Below, one piece after another: positions 33,550-43,699 of a stretch of 64,000 nucleotides of DNA. The number at the start of each line of letters is the position of its first letter. Within the stretch, counting starts at the first letter, position 1. This stretch comes from Alphaproteobacteria bacterium (GTDB lineage Bacteria > Myxococcota_A > UBA796 > UBA2385). The notes beneath the pieces are model-generated. The model saw only the letters and a program-made list of their open reading frames with translations, was not told the DNA's origin and made no database searches. The stretch lies in NCBI GenBank assembly GCA_020632755.1, contig JACKEY010000008.1:182990-246989 (forward strand), in the 5' to 3' direction. The position numbers and the translations under genes are program-made.

Positions 33550-35460
33550 ATGTCGCCGTTGTGGATGCTGCTGCTGTCCGTCTCTCCCGCCCGTGCCCAG
33601 GACGACTGGGTCGTCGACGAGCGCGCCGTCGAGACCTACCGCCGAGCCGGTCGGGCCCTCGACGCCTCGGACCCGGTGCTGGCCGAGAAGCTCGCCCAGA
33701 AGGCGCTCGACCGCTCCGACGGCGACTGCGCGCCGTGCACCGCGACGCTGGCCCAGGCCCTGCTGCTCCAGAACCGGTCCCAGGAAGCCTACGACCTGAT
33801 CCTGCCGGTACTGGTCGATCACCCGGACGTCGAAGGCCTGGCGAGCTTCGCCAGCAGCGCGGCCTTCGGCGCGCGACACTTCGAAGACGCCCGCAACCTG
33901 GGGCTCCAGGCCATCACGCAGTCGCCGCGGGAGCCGGGGGGCTGGGGCGCCCTGCTGCTGGCGAACATGCGCCTGGGCGACACCGATGGCGCCCGCCTGC
34001 TGCTCGCCCGCGCCGAGCGCGACCTGAAGGCGGACGACCTCGCCTGCCTGCACGGTCGCCTGGCCACCGAAGAAGAGCGCTGGGACGACGTCGTCCTGTT
34101 CGCCGACCACTGCGGCGACCCGCAGGAGAGCCGGGCCCTGCTCTACACGGCGCTGTCGCACCGCGGCAACGACCCGGTGCTCGCCGAGAAGCTGGCCGCG
34201 GAGCTCGACCGCCATGGCTCGGCGGGCTTCGAGCGGGCGCGGCAGCGGTTCAGCGACGGTCAGCCCGAAGAAGCCCTGGCCATCCTCGACCAGATCGAAG
34301 CCGACGGGAAGGCGGACTTCGACATGGACCTGTTCCGGGTCCAGGTGCTCGAGCGCCTGGAGCGGCACGAAGCGGCGCTCGCCAAGGCCACCGAGCTGCT
34401 CGCGGCCGACGACTGGGTCAGGGTGTCCGAGCAGGGAGCGATGGGCGGCATCCTGACCGCCCGAACGCTGCGGACCTTCCAGGCCATCAAGGGCCAGGTC
34501 GCCATCTGGCGCGTGATCCTGCTCGACGCGGTGGGGCGGCCCGACGAAGCACAGGCCGCGGCGGCGTCGGCCGGTCGCGTCTCCGGCGTGCCCCAGGCGA
34601 CCCCGGCGAGCAAGGCCTGGCTGCGGATGCGGGCCGGTGACGCCGATGGGGCCTGGAAGCTCGTGGCATCCGAGACCGAGTGGCTGCAGAGCGACGTGGG
34701 GGAGTGGTTCGTCGAGCGGCTGGCCCTGGAGAGCGAGGCCCAGGTGCCGCCCGACGTCTACGCGGCCCTGTCGCCCGGCGTGAAGGCGTCGGTGGACCGC
34801 TGGCAGGCCGAGGTCGCCCGGGTCGCCGCCCACAACGCAGAGGTCGAGCGCGAGCGCGCGGAGATCGCCCGCCAGAACGAGGAGATCGCCCGCCACAACG
34901 AGGAGGTCGATCGCCACAACGAGGAGGTCGCCCGCAGGAAGGAGGAGATCGCACGACACAACGCCGCCGAGAAGGCCCGCGTCGAGGCGCGCAACGCGCG
35001 GATCGACCACTTCAACGTCCAGATCGAGTCCATGGGCCGCGCCAACGCCGCGCTCAACGCGGCCGCGGAGTCCACCCGAACGAATGCGCTGGAGGCCTGC
35101 CTCGGCTCGCTCGACGAGAGCACGGCCCTGCTCGACCAGATCGACACCACCGCGGGCGAAGGACTGGATCTCCCCCCCGACCAGGACCTGGCGAAGGGGG
35201 TCTCGACCCACCATCAGCACATCGCTCGGATCCGCCTGCACTGCCTGGTCGGCCTGCGCCGCCTCGACGACGCCCGCGCGCTGGTCGCGGCCCACCCGCA
35301 GGCCCCCTACAGCATGACCGACCGCTGGAACCTCATCCTCCTCGACCAGGAGCGCGCGGGTCCCGACGCCACCCAACAGGCCCTCACCGACCTCTGCACC
35401 AGCCTGGAACCCGGCGACGACAAGACTCGCTGCGAGGGCATGCTGCAGTCGGGGGGCTGA
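33550..35460 (+). CDS. exported TPR protein with heptad coiled coil
   Basis: 636 aa. Signal peptide MSPLWMLLLSVSPARA with cleavage before QDD. Residues 25-400 are TPR-like helices (ALDASDPVLAEKLAQKALDR, GLQAITQSPREPGGWGALL). Residues about 430-503 are a charged coiled coil built from five perfect-length heptads of the type EIARHNE; a second helical block follows (LDDARALVAAHPQAP). It should sit in the periplasm as an assembly scaffold. The stop is 15 bp from the convergent alpha-2-macroglobulin-like gene, with a CTAG palindrome between them. Confidence 0.78.
   Translation: MSPLWMLLLSVSPARAQDDWVVDERAVETYRRAGRALDASDPVLAEKLAQKALDRSDGDCAPCTATLAQALLLQNRSQEAYDLILPVLVDHPDVEGLASFASSAAFGARHFEDARNLGLQAITQSPREPGGWGALLLANMRLGDTDGARLLLARAERDLKADDLACLHGRLATEEERWDDVVLFADHCGDPQESRALLYTALSHRGNDPVLAEKLAAELDRHGSAGFERARQRFSDGQPEEALAILDQIEADGKADFDMDLFRVQVLERLERHEAALAKATELLAADDWVRVSEQGAMGGILTARTLRTFQAIKGQVAIWRVILLDAVGRPDEAQAAAASAGRVSGVPQATPASKAWLRMRAGDADGAWKLVASETEWLQSDVGEWFVERLALESEAQVPPDVYAALSPGVKASVDRWQAEVARVAAHNAEVERERAEIARQNEEIARHNEEVDRHNEEVARRKEEIARHNAAEKARVEARNARIDHFNVQIESMGRANAALNAAAESTRTNALEACLGSLDESTALLDQIDTTAGEGLDLPPDQDLAKGVSTHHQHIARIRLHCLVGLRRLDDARALVAAHPQAPYSMTDRWNLILLDQERAGPDATQQALTDLCTSLEPGDDKTRCEGMLQSGG
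34861..34965 (+). repeat. five 21-bp tandem repeats coding coiled-coil heptads
   Basis: Units close to GAGATCGCCCGCCACAACGAG encode EIARQNE, EIARHNE, EVDRHNE, EVARRKE and EIARHNA. The exact 21-bp register means copy-number change would lengthen the coil in whole heptads. Confidence 0.8.
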
Positions 35461-35466
35461 CGCTCC

Positions 35467-35479
35467 CTAGCGTTGCTAG
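35467..35479. repeat. CTAGC-GTT-GCTAG palindrome (copy 1)
   Basis: One of five copies of CTAGC-RNY-GCTAG. It sits between two convergent genes and contains the TAG stop of the alpha-2-macroglobulin-like gene (35476-35478). Confidence 0.8.
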
Positions 35480-38400
35480 AACGCGCTCGCCTCGAGCGCG
35501 TCCGCAGCGTTCCGCTGGTACTTCTCGTTGTAGCCGTCGAAGTTGCGGGCGCGCTGCTCGAACACGCGCTGGTCGAGGTTCTGCATCAGCTGGCCCTCGA
35601 TGCTGACGTCGTCGAAGCCATAGGCCGGCACCGGCGGCGCGCTGGGGTCGCGGGGCAGGGTGAAGGCCACCGCCGGGCCGTCGAAAGCCAGCACGGGGGC
35701 GCCGCCGGGCACGGTGGCCACGCCGCGCAGGTCCGTCCGGGTCGCCACCACCCCGCCGCTGTTGTCCAGGGCGCGCACCTCGATGCCGGCGGCCGGGGTC
35801 TCGCCGCGCTGCACGACCACCCGGCGGGCGCCGTCCTGGTCGGTACTGTCGAGGGACAGGGGGCTGCGCACGACCAGGGTGCGGGCCTCGACCCCGGCGG
35901 CGTCGAGCTCGACCATCCAGGCCCCGGTGCCGGCCAGGGGCAGGGCGACCTCGGCGTCCTTGGGGAAGGGCCCGGCCGCGATGCGTCGTTGGCCGGTCCA
36001 CACCGGCGAGACGCCCGCCACCTGGATGGCGTCGATGCCGTCCAGACCGCCGTCCCGCAGGAAGATGGTCCGCAGGTCGACGGCGTAGGCCCGCAGGTGC
36101 AGCTCGTCGACGTTGCGGGCCGTCAGGGGCAGGGTGGCGGGCGCGCTGCCGTCGAGCAGCAGCAGCGGCTCGGGAGACAGGGCCACGGCCTGCAGCGCGA
36201 CCAGCGAGCGCTGGGCGTCGGGGAAGGCCGGCGCGACCTCTTCGTAGCCCTCGGCGGCGGCGTCTAGATCGCCCTCCGCCTCGGCGATGCGGGCCAGGGC
36301 GTAGCGAGCGTCGACCTGGAGCCCGGCCGGTCCGGTGCTGCCGTCCTCCTGCGGCCAGGCGCCGGTGGCCAGGGCCTGGAAGATGCCCCGGGCCGCCGCA
36401 CGCTGTCCCTGCTCGGCCCGGGCGAGGCCCTCGACGTAGCGCAGGCCATCCAGGACGGGCGCGTCGGGCGAGGCCTCCGCGACCCGATCGGCCCACTCGG
36501 CCGCTTCTTCCCAGGCCCGCAGGCGCAACAGGCCCTGGGCCAGGTGGAAGCCCGCCTGGGGCACGAGCTCGGAGTCGGGGTGCAGGGCCAGGAACTCGCG
36601 GTCCCACGCGGCCGCCAGCAGCCGCACGTCGGTGTTGGTGACGCCTTCGCCGATCAGCTGGCTCGACAGCCCCTGGTCGACCATGGCGGCGAGCTGCTCG
36701 GGCAGGTGGAACGCGGCCTCGTCCACGACAGCGACGCCCGGGTAGCGCAGGCCCAGGTCCCGCTGGGCGCGCAGGGCGACGAGCGGCCCGGCGGTGGTGT
36801 CGAGGGCCCGCGCGCCGGCGATCTCGCCCAGGAAGGCCGCGCCCAGGCCCGCGCGCCAGCCGTCCACCGCCCGCCGCGGGCGCCCGACGGCGTCGTAGGC
36901 CCGCGCCACGGCGGCGACGTCGTCCAGATCCAGGCTGGCGGTGGGCTGGGCGTCGCGCAGGGACTCGAAGGCGGCCACCAGGGCGGCGGGATCGTCCAAC
37001 GTGCGGGCGGCGTCGAAGCGCAGCGCCATCACCTGCGCCCGGTCGCCTCCGGTCCACTGGTCGAAGGCCGGCCAGGGGGCCAGCCAGGGCAGCGGATCGG
37101 CCTCGCCCGCCGCAGCCTCGCGGGCGCCGGCCAGGGCCACGCGGCGGTGCAGGGCCGCGGGGTCCGGGGAGCGCTCGGCCTCGACCTGGACCCGCAGCGG
37201 GGCCAGGGGCACGTCGACCCCGTCGATGCGCGCGGTGACGCCGGTGAGCGTCCACTCGCCGGGCAGCACCGCCCGCAGGCGATCGTGGTCGTCCCAGGCC
37301 AGGCCCGCCGGCAGCGGATCGGTCCGGGCGAAGCGGCCGCTGTCGACCAGCAGCGCGTCGCCGACGCCCAGCACGCAGGGAGAGGCCACACCGCAGCGGG
37401 CCTCGCCATCGCCCAGCACGGCGGCCGCGGCGATGTGCAGTGGCCGCCCGTCGTTGCCGTCGGGCACCACGACGGCCGGCATCGGCCGCTCGCCGCCGAC
37501 CAGGGTGGACCGCGCGACGATGGCCCCCGGGGCCCCCTCGACCGTCACCACGGCGCCGTGGGGCACGAAGCGCTCGATGCCGCCGTCGCGATCGAGGGCG
37601 ACCTGGTCGACGACCACGCCGTCGACCTTCAGCACGGCCGCGCTGCCTGCACGGCCGCGGGGCAGGGTCAGGCGGGCGCCCAGGTAGTGGGCCCGCTCGG
37701 GGTCGCCGACCGCCGGCATGGCGTCGACCCAGTCCGACGGCCACAGGGGGTCCTGGCCCAGGTCAGCGCGCGCCAGCGCCCCCTGGATGTCGTCGTCGAG
37801 GGCGATCGCCGCCGCCTCGTCCGCGCGGTCCAGGGCGACCAGGACCCGGGCCAGCAGCCCGCGCTGGCGGCCGTCGAGATCGTCGACGTCGCGCAGCAGC
37901 CGGCCGACGCGGGAGGGATCCACCTCGCGCCCCGCGACCGCCAGGGCCCAGGACACGATCAAGGCGTCGTCGGTGTGCTGGGCCTGCTGCTCGAGGCCCT
38001 CGGCCACCCGATCGAGCTCGCCGCGGGTGATCGCGAGGGAGGGGAGCGCGGTCCGCGCCTGGGAGAGGAGCACCAGCAGCTCGGCCCGTCCGCGGGTCGT
38101 CGGGGAGGACAGGCCCGCCGCCCGGGCCGCCGCCACCGCGCCGGCGACCGCCGCCAGCGCACGGTCCCGGTCGCCGCCCCGCAGGCCGCCGGCCGCCACC
38201 AGCGCGACCCGACCTGCCGCCACGGTGCGGTCCAGGTCGGCGCTGGCGCCCGGATCCACCGCGGTCGCCAGCTCGACCAGCGGCAGCCCGCCACCGGCCG
38301 CGAACCGCACGACCACGCGCTCGCCCTGGGCATCGGGCGTGCCCGGCAGCACACGCGGGGCCACGACCCGGCGGCCGAGCTCGACCCCCTGGGCGTCGCG

Positions 38401-41400
38401 CAGCACCGCCACCGCCCCCTGGGCCAGGCGCACCTCGCCGAGGGGCACTGCCACCGAGGTGAAGGCCGGCACCGCCACCGTCTGCGGCCGGTCCCCGACC
38501 ACCAGGGTGACGGTCTCGTCCTGCTCGCCGCCCACCACGTACACCACCGGCCGAGCGACATCGTCCGGTCCGAGCGCCACCGTGCCGGGGCCTTCCGCCA
38601 GCCAGGGCCGCCGGGCCGGGTCGATCTCGATGCGCTCCGAGCCGCTGGCGTTCGCGGTGACCGCCGACGCCCGCAGCTCCAGCCGCCCACCGGACAGGGC
38701 CGGCAGCGGCACGCGCAGCTCTCCGTCCGACCCGGTGCGCTCGACGGTCCACAGCCAGCCGTCCCGCTGCGGCGCCCGCAGCTCGCGGGGCGGCGCGAAG
38801 CTCCCGCCACCGCGCCCGTAGCCGCTGGCCCCCGAGCCGCGTCCGTAGCTGGACCCGCCGCCGCCGAGCCCCGAGCCCGACATGCCGAGCCCGCCGATCA
38901 TCGGCTCGGCTTCGGCGAGCACCTCGTCCAGGCCGCTGGCCCCCAGGAAGCCGCTGCCCAGGGACCGCGCCTTGTCGGCCTCGGCCTGGCGAGCGACCTC
39001 GTCGAGCAGGGCCGCGGCGATGCGCTGGTGCAGCCCCAGGCGATGGTGCTCGGCGTGCACGGCCCCGCCGCTCTGCATCAGGTGGGGCGCCCGCTGGACC
39101 AGCGACTTCGGCCGGGCCCACGGCAGGGGATCGGCGCGGTGGCCCCCGGCCAGCAGCACCTGGGCGTCGACGGGCGCGCCATCCGGCCCGTGCACCCGCA
39201 CGATCGCGGTGCGGCCGTCGTCGGACAGCTCCAGGCTCACGTCCAGGTCGGCGCCCAGCTTCAAGCTGCGGCTGTGCACGGCGCCCTCGACGCCGGTGGC
39301 GACCAGCTGCAGCGGACCGTCGGCCCAGGGCACAGCCACGGACAGGGTGCGCTCGCCCGCCGGCACCAGCGACGCCCACGCGATGCCGGGTCCTTCGGCG
39401 GTCACCAGGGCCGGACCGGACACGGGCACGGCCAGCGACGTGCCGGCAGCGGCTTCGTCGGCCACGGGGCCGATCACGGGCCCCTCCGCGCCCCGGACCA
39501 CGCGGACCTTGGCGCTGCCCTCGCGGGGGTCGTCGCCGTAGACCAGCACCTGGTGCGCACCCTCGGGCAACACCCCCAGGTCCGCCACGCCGTGTCCGTC
39601 CGCGTCCAGCGCCAGCTCCAGGCGGCGGCCCTGTCCGAGCACGACGACCTGCTGTTCGTAGGGGCGGACGTCCCGCCACGACCGGGCGCCGCGGGCTTCG
39701 GGGTCGAGCGCGGGCTCCCAGGGCAGGTCGGGCTCGTCGACCGACACGTCCAGGTCGATCTCGGCGGCCACCCAGAGCGTCACCTGCGCGCCCGGCCGGC
39801 CGTGCACCTCGAGCGGCACGGCGGCGCCGCCGACGCGATCGGCGGGCAACCACGCCGACAGCTTCTCGCGCTGCGGGACCTGGCCGAGGCGCCAGCGGGG
39901 CGACACCGAGGCGGGCAGCCCACCGACCAGCGAGGCGCCCAGCGAGAAGGTCTCGCCGGGCCGTGGCGCCGGCACCTCGACCAGACCGCGGGCGTCGGTG
40001 CGGGCCACGCGGTGCTCGGCCGGGTAGCCGAAGGCCAGGTCGACCGCGGCGTCCACGGCCGGGCGTCCGTCGGGCTCGACGACGTGCACGACGGCGCCGG
40101 CATCGGTCCACTCGGCCCACAGCTCGCGCCCGGGGGCCGGGTCCTGGACCACGGGCAGGGTCGCCACCAGCGTGGCGTCCTGGCTGCCCGCCGGCCGGGC
40201 CCACAGCTGCAGGTCCTCGGCGGCGACGCCGGGCCCGCGGTCGTGCCAGGCCGGCACCGTCACCGCGCCGCTGAGCGCGCCCTCGCGGTCGGCGGTCAGG
40301 CGGAGCGGGGGGTGCACCGCGCTGCCGGACTGCAGCCACAGCTCCCAGGCGCCGCGGATCGGAGCGCCGTCCTCGCGGCCGACGACCCGGAACCGGGCGA
40401 GCTCGCCGGGGTGCCAGGCCGGCTGGTCGAGCTCGGCCACCAGCTGCAGCGGCTGCGGCTCGTCGGTGACCGCCTCCCACTGCACGGTGGCCAGGGCCGG
40501 TCCGCGTGGACCGACGGCGACGACGGTGGCCGCCCCCTCCTCGACCTTCAGCCGGGCGATGCCCTCGCGGTCGGTGCGGGCCTCGTCGACCCGATCGCCA
40601 TGACTGGCCAGCACGCGCACGCCGGACAGCCCGCGCTCGCCGTCGGTCACGGCCGCGACCAGGTCCGTGCCACGGGCCCGCAGCACCAGGTGGCTGTCGC
40701 TGACCAGCGCCACGGCGCGCGCCTCGATCTCGCCGGACGCGACGGTCACCGACCAGAAGCCCGGGCCGACGCCGCGCAGCGGCAGGTCCCAGCTCTCGCG
40801 GGCCAGCGCCTTGCCCTCGGGCACGTCGACCGACCACTCGCGGTCCGGGGCGACGACGGCCACGTCCAGCGCGTCCAGGCTGCCCCCGCCGCTCGCGCGC
40901 AGGAAGCCCTCGGCGTCGATGCGGTGCAGGCGCACCTGGACCCGATCGACGTTGCGGCTGTGCACGCGCACGGTGGGCGTGCCCCGCGCGGCCAGCCGCT
41001 CCGGCACCTCGACGGTCAGCGCGGGGGCGGACAGGCGCTCGCGCAGCTCGTCCGCGACCATCGGGGCCGGCCCGGTCTCGGCCTGGCCCTGCAGCCAGGC
41101 CAGCGCTTCTTCGGGACGCTCGCCGGCGAACACGCGGCGCAGCGCCAGGGCCCACAGGGTCTGCTCGACCACGCCCGTCCGGCTGCCGCGCCGGAGCCCC
41201 AGCTCCCAGATCTCCTGGGCGGCGTCGAGCTCGCCGGCGCTGGCCCGCAGCACACCCGCCAGGTAGCGGGCCCGCTCGCCGGCCTCGGTGCCTTCGCGAT
41301 CGTCCGCCATGGCCAGCAATCCGGCGACGGCGGCGCCGGGGTCGGCCTGGCGCAGGGCGGCCTCGATGCGGGCGGCGTCGATCTCCTCCTGCACGACCGC

Positions 41401-42486
41401 GCGCTGCTGCGCGTCGGGCCAGCGCTCCAGCCATGCGCCCAGGGCCTCGGCCAGGTGGGCGGCGCGGGCCCCGGGATCGGCGATCAGCCAGGACGTGGAC
41501 CGCGCGTGCTGCAGCGCAAGGTCGACCTCGTCGTCGGGGTGGGCTGCGAGCAGCGCCTCGACGTGGGGCAGGGCGTCCGCGTGGCGCTGGTCGGTCAGGT
41601 GGCCCTGCATCGCCTTGCGGTGCAGCCACAGGTCGTCGGGCCGCTCGCGGAGCACCTCCTCGACCAGCACGAGCCCCACGCGTGTGTCGATGTGCATCGC
41701 CACGATGGCCCGCACGCGGCGGGTCTCGGCGTCGTCGGGCAGCCCCTCCAGGGCGTGCCAGGCCAGGATGTTCCGGTCCAGGGCCGCCGCCAGCCGCACC
41801 ACGGCGGGCGCAGGCGCGTCACCGGCGGCCTCCACCAGCACGCGCGCCGTGTCGCCGGCCGCGCGGTTGTCCCACTCGCCGAAGGTCTCCTCGTCGGCCA
41901 GCAGCCCCTCGCCGAGCGCCATGGCGCGGGCCAGGCGCGCCTCGTCCGACAGCTTCAGGCCGAGGGCCTCCAGCCACAGCCGCCGGGCCTGGGCCCGCGC
42001 GGCGGCCTGCTCGGCGGCCGAGCGAACCCGCCCCTCCCGGCCCTCCCGCAGGCGCATGGCCAGCTCGTCGATGCGCTCGGCGAGCATGCGATCGCGGTCG
42101 TCTCCCAGGGCCAGCTCGCCGGCCTGGGCGTAGAGCGCCGCGGCGTCGGCATCACGCCCCAGGGCGATGAGCGCATCGGCGCGATCGAAGGCCGCCCGAC
42201 GGCCGCAGTGGGCATCCAGGGGCACGGCGGCCAGCGTCTCGACCGCGCCGGCCTCGTCGCCCGACAGGCGCTGGGCACGGCCCAGCAGGCACCGCAGGGC
42301 CACCGCCTGTTCCGGGTCCTCGGTGCGGGCCAGCTGCCGCCGGATGCGGCGCACGGCGGCCTGGGGCCGGCCCTCGGCCAGCTCGGCCAGCGCCTCGTCG
42401 CCGGCGGCCTCGCCCGGGTGGGGAGGAGCTGCCGACGCGGGGGCGGCGGTGGCCAGGACGAGCAGGGTGAGCAGCGAGGCGGGCAT
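35476..42486 (-). CDS. alpha-2-macroglobulin-like envelope protein flanked by TPR regions
   Basis: 2336 aa from ATG 42486 (GGAGG, 4 nt). Signal peptide MPASLLTLLVLATAAPASA. Residues 20-500 are helical repeats. From about 500 to 1150 come beta-sandwich domains like the MG1-MG4 part of bacterial alpha-2-macroglobulins (LTVEVPERLAARGTPTVRV, AELDQPAWHPGELARFRV, VHGPDGAPVDAQVLLAGG). A Gly-rich stretch (about 1185-1230, GGLGMSGSGLGGGG, GYGRGGGSF) sits where a bait region would be. I find no CGEQ-type thioester motif. Residues 1800-2150 are TPR-like again, and a last sandwich ends in a coiled tail. Family role: trapping proteases or supporting envelope assembly in the periplasm. Without the thioester a structural or secretion-scaffold role is as likely. 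Confidence 0.75.
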   Translation of the reverse strand: MPASLLTLLVLATAAPASAAPPHPGEAAGDEALAELAEGRPQAAVRRIRRQLARTEDPEQAVALRCLLGRAQRLSGDEAGAVETLAAVPLDAHCGRRAAFDRADALIALGRDADAAALYAQAGELALGDDRDRMLAERIDELAMRLREGREGRVRSAAEQAAARAQARRLWLEALGLKLSDEARLARAMALGEGLLADEETFGEWDNRAAGDTARVLVEAAGDAPAPAVVRLAAALDRNILAWHALEGLPDDAETRRVRAIVAMHIDTRVGLVLVEEVLRERPDDLWLHRKAMQGHLTDQRHADALPHVEALLAAHPDDEVDLALQHARSTSWLIADPGARAAHLAEALGAWLERWPDAQQRAVVQEEIDAARIEAALRQADPGAAVAGLLAMADDREGTEAGERARYLAGVLRASAGELDAAQEIWELGLRRGSRTGVVEQTLWALALRRVFAGERPEEALAWLQGQAETGPAPMVADELRERLSAPALTVEVPERLAARGTPTVRVHSRNVDRVQVRLHRIDAEGFLRASGGGSLDALDVAVVAPDREWSVDVPEGKALARESWDLPLRGVGPGFWSVTVASGEIEARAVALVSDSHLVLRARGTDLVAAVTDGERGLSGVRVLASHGDRVDEARTDREGIARLKVEEGAATVVAVGPRGPALATVQWEAVTDEPQPLQLVAELDQPAWHPGELARFRVVGREDGAPIRGAWELWLQSGSAVHPPLRLTADREGALSGAVTVPAWHDRGPGVAAEDLQLWARPAGSQDATLVATLPVVQDPAPGRELWAEWTDAGAVVHVVEPDGRPAVDAAVDLAFGYPAEHRVARTDARGLVEVPAPRPGETFSLGASLVGGLPASVSPRWRLGQVPQREKLSAWLPADRVGGAAVPLEVHGRPGAQVTLWVAAEIDLDVSVDEPDLPWEPALDPEARGARSWRDVRPYEQQVVVLGQGRRLELALDADGHGVADLGVLPEGAHQVLVYGDDPREGSAKVRVVRGAEGPVIGPVADEAAAGTSLAVPVSGPALVTAEGPGIAWASLVPAGERTLSVAVPWADGPLQLVATGVEGAVHSRSLKLGADLDVSLELSDDGRTAIVRVHGPDGAPVDAQVLLAGGHRADPLPWARPKSLVQRAPHLMQSGGAVHAEHHRLGLHQRIAAALLDEVARQAEADKARSLGSGFLGASGLDEVLAEAEPMIGGLGMSGSGLGGGGSSYGRGSGASGYGRGGGSFAPPRELRAPQRDGWLWTVERTGSDGELRVPLPALSGGRLELRASAVTANASGSERIEIDPARRPWLAEGPGTVALGPDDVARPVVYVVGGEQDETVTLVVGDRPQTVAVPAFTSVAVPLGEVRLAQGAVAVLRDAQGVELGRRVVAPRVLPGTPDAQGERVVVRFAAGGGLPLVELATAVDPGASADLDRTVAAGRVALVAAGGLRGGDRDRALAAVAGAVAAARAAGLSSPTTRGRAELLVLLSQARTALPSLAITRGELDRVAEGLEQQAQHTDDALIVSWALAVAGREVDPSRVGRLLRDVDDLDGRQRGLLARVLVALDRADEAAAIALDDDIQGALARADLGQDPLWPSDWVDAMPAVGDPERAHYLGARLTLPRGRAGSAAVLKVDGVVVDQVALDRDGGIERFVPHGAVVTVEGAPGAIVARSTLVGGERPMPAVVVPDGNDGRPLHIAAAAVLGDGEARCGVASPCVLGVGDALLVDSGRFARTDPLPAGLAWDDHDRLRAVLPGEWTLTGVTARIDGVDVPLAPLRVQVEAERSPDPAALHRRVALAGAREAAAGEADPLPWLAPWPAFDQWTGGDRAQVMALRFDAARTLDDPAALVAAFESLRDAQPTASLDLDDVAAVARAYDAVGRPRRAVDGWRAGLGAAFLGEIAGARALDTTAGPLVALRAQRDLGLRYPGVAVVDEAAFHLPEQLAAMVDQGLSSQLIGEGVTNTDVRLLAAAWDREFLALHPDSELVPQAGFHLAQGLLRLRAWEEAAEWADRVAEASPDAPVLDGLRYVEGLARAEQGQRAAARGIFQALATGAWPQEDGSTGPAGLQVDARYALARIAEAEGDLDAAAEGYEEVAPAFPDAQRSLVALQAVALSPEPLLLLDGSAPATLPLTARNVDELHLRAYAVDLRTIFLRDGGLDGIDAIQVAGVSPVWTGQRRIAAGPFPKDAEVALPLAGTGAWMVELDAAGVEARTLVVRSPLSLDSTDQDGARRVVVQRGETPAAGIEVRALDNSGGVVATRTDLRGVATVPGGAPVLAFDGPAVAFTLPRDPSAPPVPAYGFDDVSIEGQLMQNLDQRVFEQRARNFDGYNEKYQRNAADALEASAF

Positions 42487-42595
42487 GGGACCTCCGGGAC
42501 GCGGGCTGCGACCGTAGGCCATCGGCGGGGTTCCGGGGCTGACGGATTGCTTGCAGTCCGCCGGTCCCGGAAGCCCCTCTTGCGGGCACGAGCCG

Positions 42596-43699
42596 TCAGC
42601 TGCCGCGCTGCTTGCTGCGCCACTTCGTGCGTTGCCGGTTGGCCACGAAGATCTTCTTCCACTTCTGCCGCTCGGCGGCCTGGGCGCCGACATCGTGCTT
42701 GCGGGCTTCGTAGGCGGCTTCCCGGTGCAGCTTGCGCCAGGCGGCCACCCGGTCGGGGTCCAGGCGACCGTCGTCGATGGCCGCTTCGACCGCGCAGCCT
42801 TCGTCGCCGTCGTGGCCGCAGTCCCGGTAGCGGCAGCCCGACAGCAGGGCCTCGATCTCGGGGAAGACCGCGTCCAGGCCGTCCTCGGACAGCAGGCCGA
42901 CCTCGCGCACGCCCGGGTTGTCGATGACGCAGCCTCCGCCCGGCAGCACGAAGAGCTCGCGCGAGGTCGTCGTGTGGCGGCCCTTGTCGTCGGCGGCGCG
43001 CACCGCCCCGGTGGCCTGGGCGTCGGCGTCGTCCGGCGACAGGGCACGCAGGGCGTTGAGCAGGGTCGACTTGCCGACGCCCGAGCTGCCCACCAGGCTG
43101 GCCGTGCGGCCGGGCCCCAGGTGGACCAGCAGGGCCTCGAGCCCGACGCCGTCCAGGGCGCTGAGCGCGACCACGGGGGCGTCGGTGACGGCCTGCAGCC
43201 GGGCCAGGTCCGGGGCGGGGTCGTGCCCGCGGTCGGACTTGGTCAGGACCACCACCGGGTCCATGCCGGCTTCGGCCACCAGCCCGAGCCAGCGCTCGAC
43301 CCGCCGGGGGTTCAGGTCGTGCCCGACGGCGGTGCAGACCAGGCCCACGTCCACGTTGGCTGCGACGGGCTGCGCGCCCCCGTCGGGATCCCGACGGCGG
43401 AGCAGCGTGGAGCGCTCCAGCCGGTGGAGGACCAGGGGAGGATCGGCGGTGGCGTCGACCAGCACCCAGTCGCCGACCACGACCTCGCCGGCCGCGCGCA
43501 GCGGGCCGGGGAGGAGGGCGAGGCAGGAGCGGGGCGGGTCGTCGGGCCGCGGCAGGAGCAGCCGGGCCTGGCCATGGGCCGCGAAGACGACGCGGCCGAC
43601 GGCGGTGGAGGGGTCGCCCGCCAGCACGGCGTCGAGCTCTTCGGCGCGCAGCTGGGCGAGGAAGGACTGGGAGAAGCCCAGGGAGAACAGGTGATGCAT
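42596..43699 (-). CDS. rsgA: ribosome small-subunit-dependent GTPase A
   Basis: 367 aa from ATG 43699 (MHHLFSLGFS, the usual type of N-terminus). An OB domain (VVVGDWVLVDATADPP) precedes a circularly permuted GTPase: TKSD (G4) comes before GSSGVGKSTLLNAL (G1), then DNPGVREV (G3). The zinc knuckle is C-x4-C-x-H-x5-C in GCRYRDCGHDGDEGC. RsgA helps mature the 30S subunit by hydrolysing GTP on it. The C-terminal basic tail (KWRSKQRGS) likely binds rRNA. It is a single gene with a 280-bp leader. Confidence 0.95.
   Translation of the reverse strand: MHHLFSLGFSQSFLAQLRAEELDAVLAGDPSTAVGRVVFAAHGQARLLLPRPDDPPRSCLALLPGPLRAAGEVVVGDWVLVDATADPPLVLHRLERSTLLRRRDPDGGAQPVAANVDVGLVCTAVGHDLNPRRVERWLGLVAEAGMDPVVVLTKSDRGHDPAPDLARLQAVTDAPVVALSALDGVGLEALLVHLGPGRTASLVGSSGVGKSTLLNALRALSPDDADAQATGAVRAADDKGRHTTTSRELFVLPGGGCVIDNPGVREVGLLSEDGLDAVFPEIEALLSGCRYRDCGHDGDEGCAVEAAIDDGRLDPDRVAAWRKLHREAAYEARKHDVGAQAAERQKWKKIFVANRQRTKWRSKQRGS

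Noticed and set aside
34861..34965. CRISPR-like array
   Set aside because: Repeats are contiguous 21-bp units without spacers and code coiled-coil heptads in frame.
42530..42560. Sigma-54-like or terminator element after rsgA
   Set aside because: Only short matches (GGA...TCC arms, TTGC) and no proper spacing.
36544..42927. Long open frame antisense to the alpha-2-macroglobulin-like gene
   Set aside because: Low-complexity composition, no motif, and the minus strand has signal peptide, start site and domain sense.
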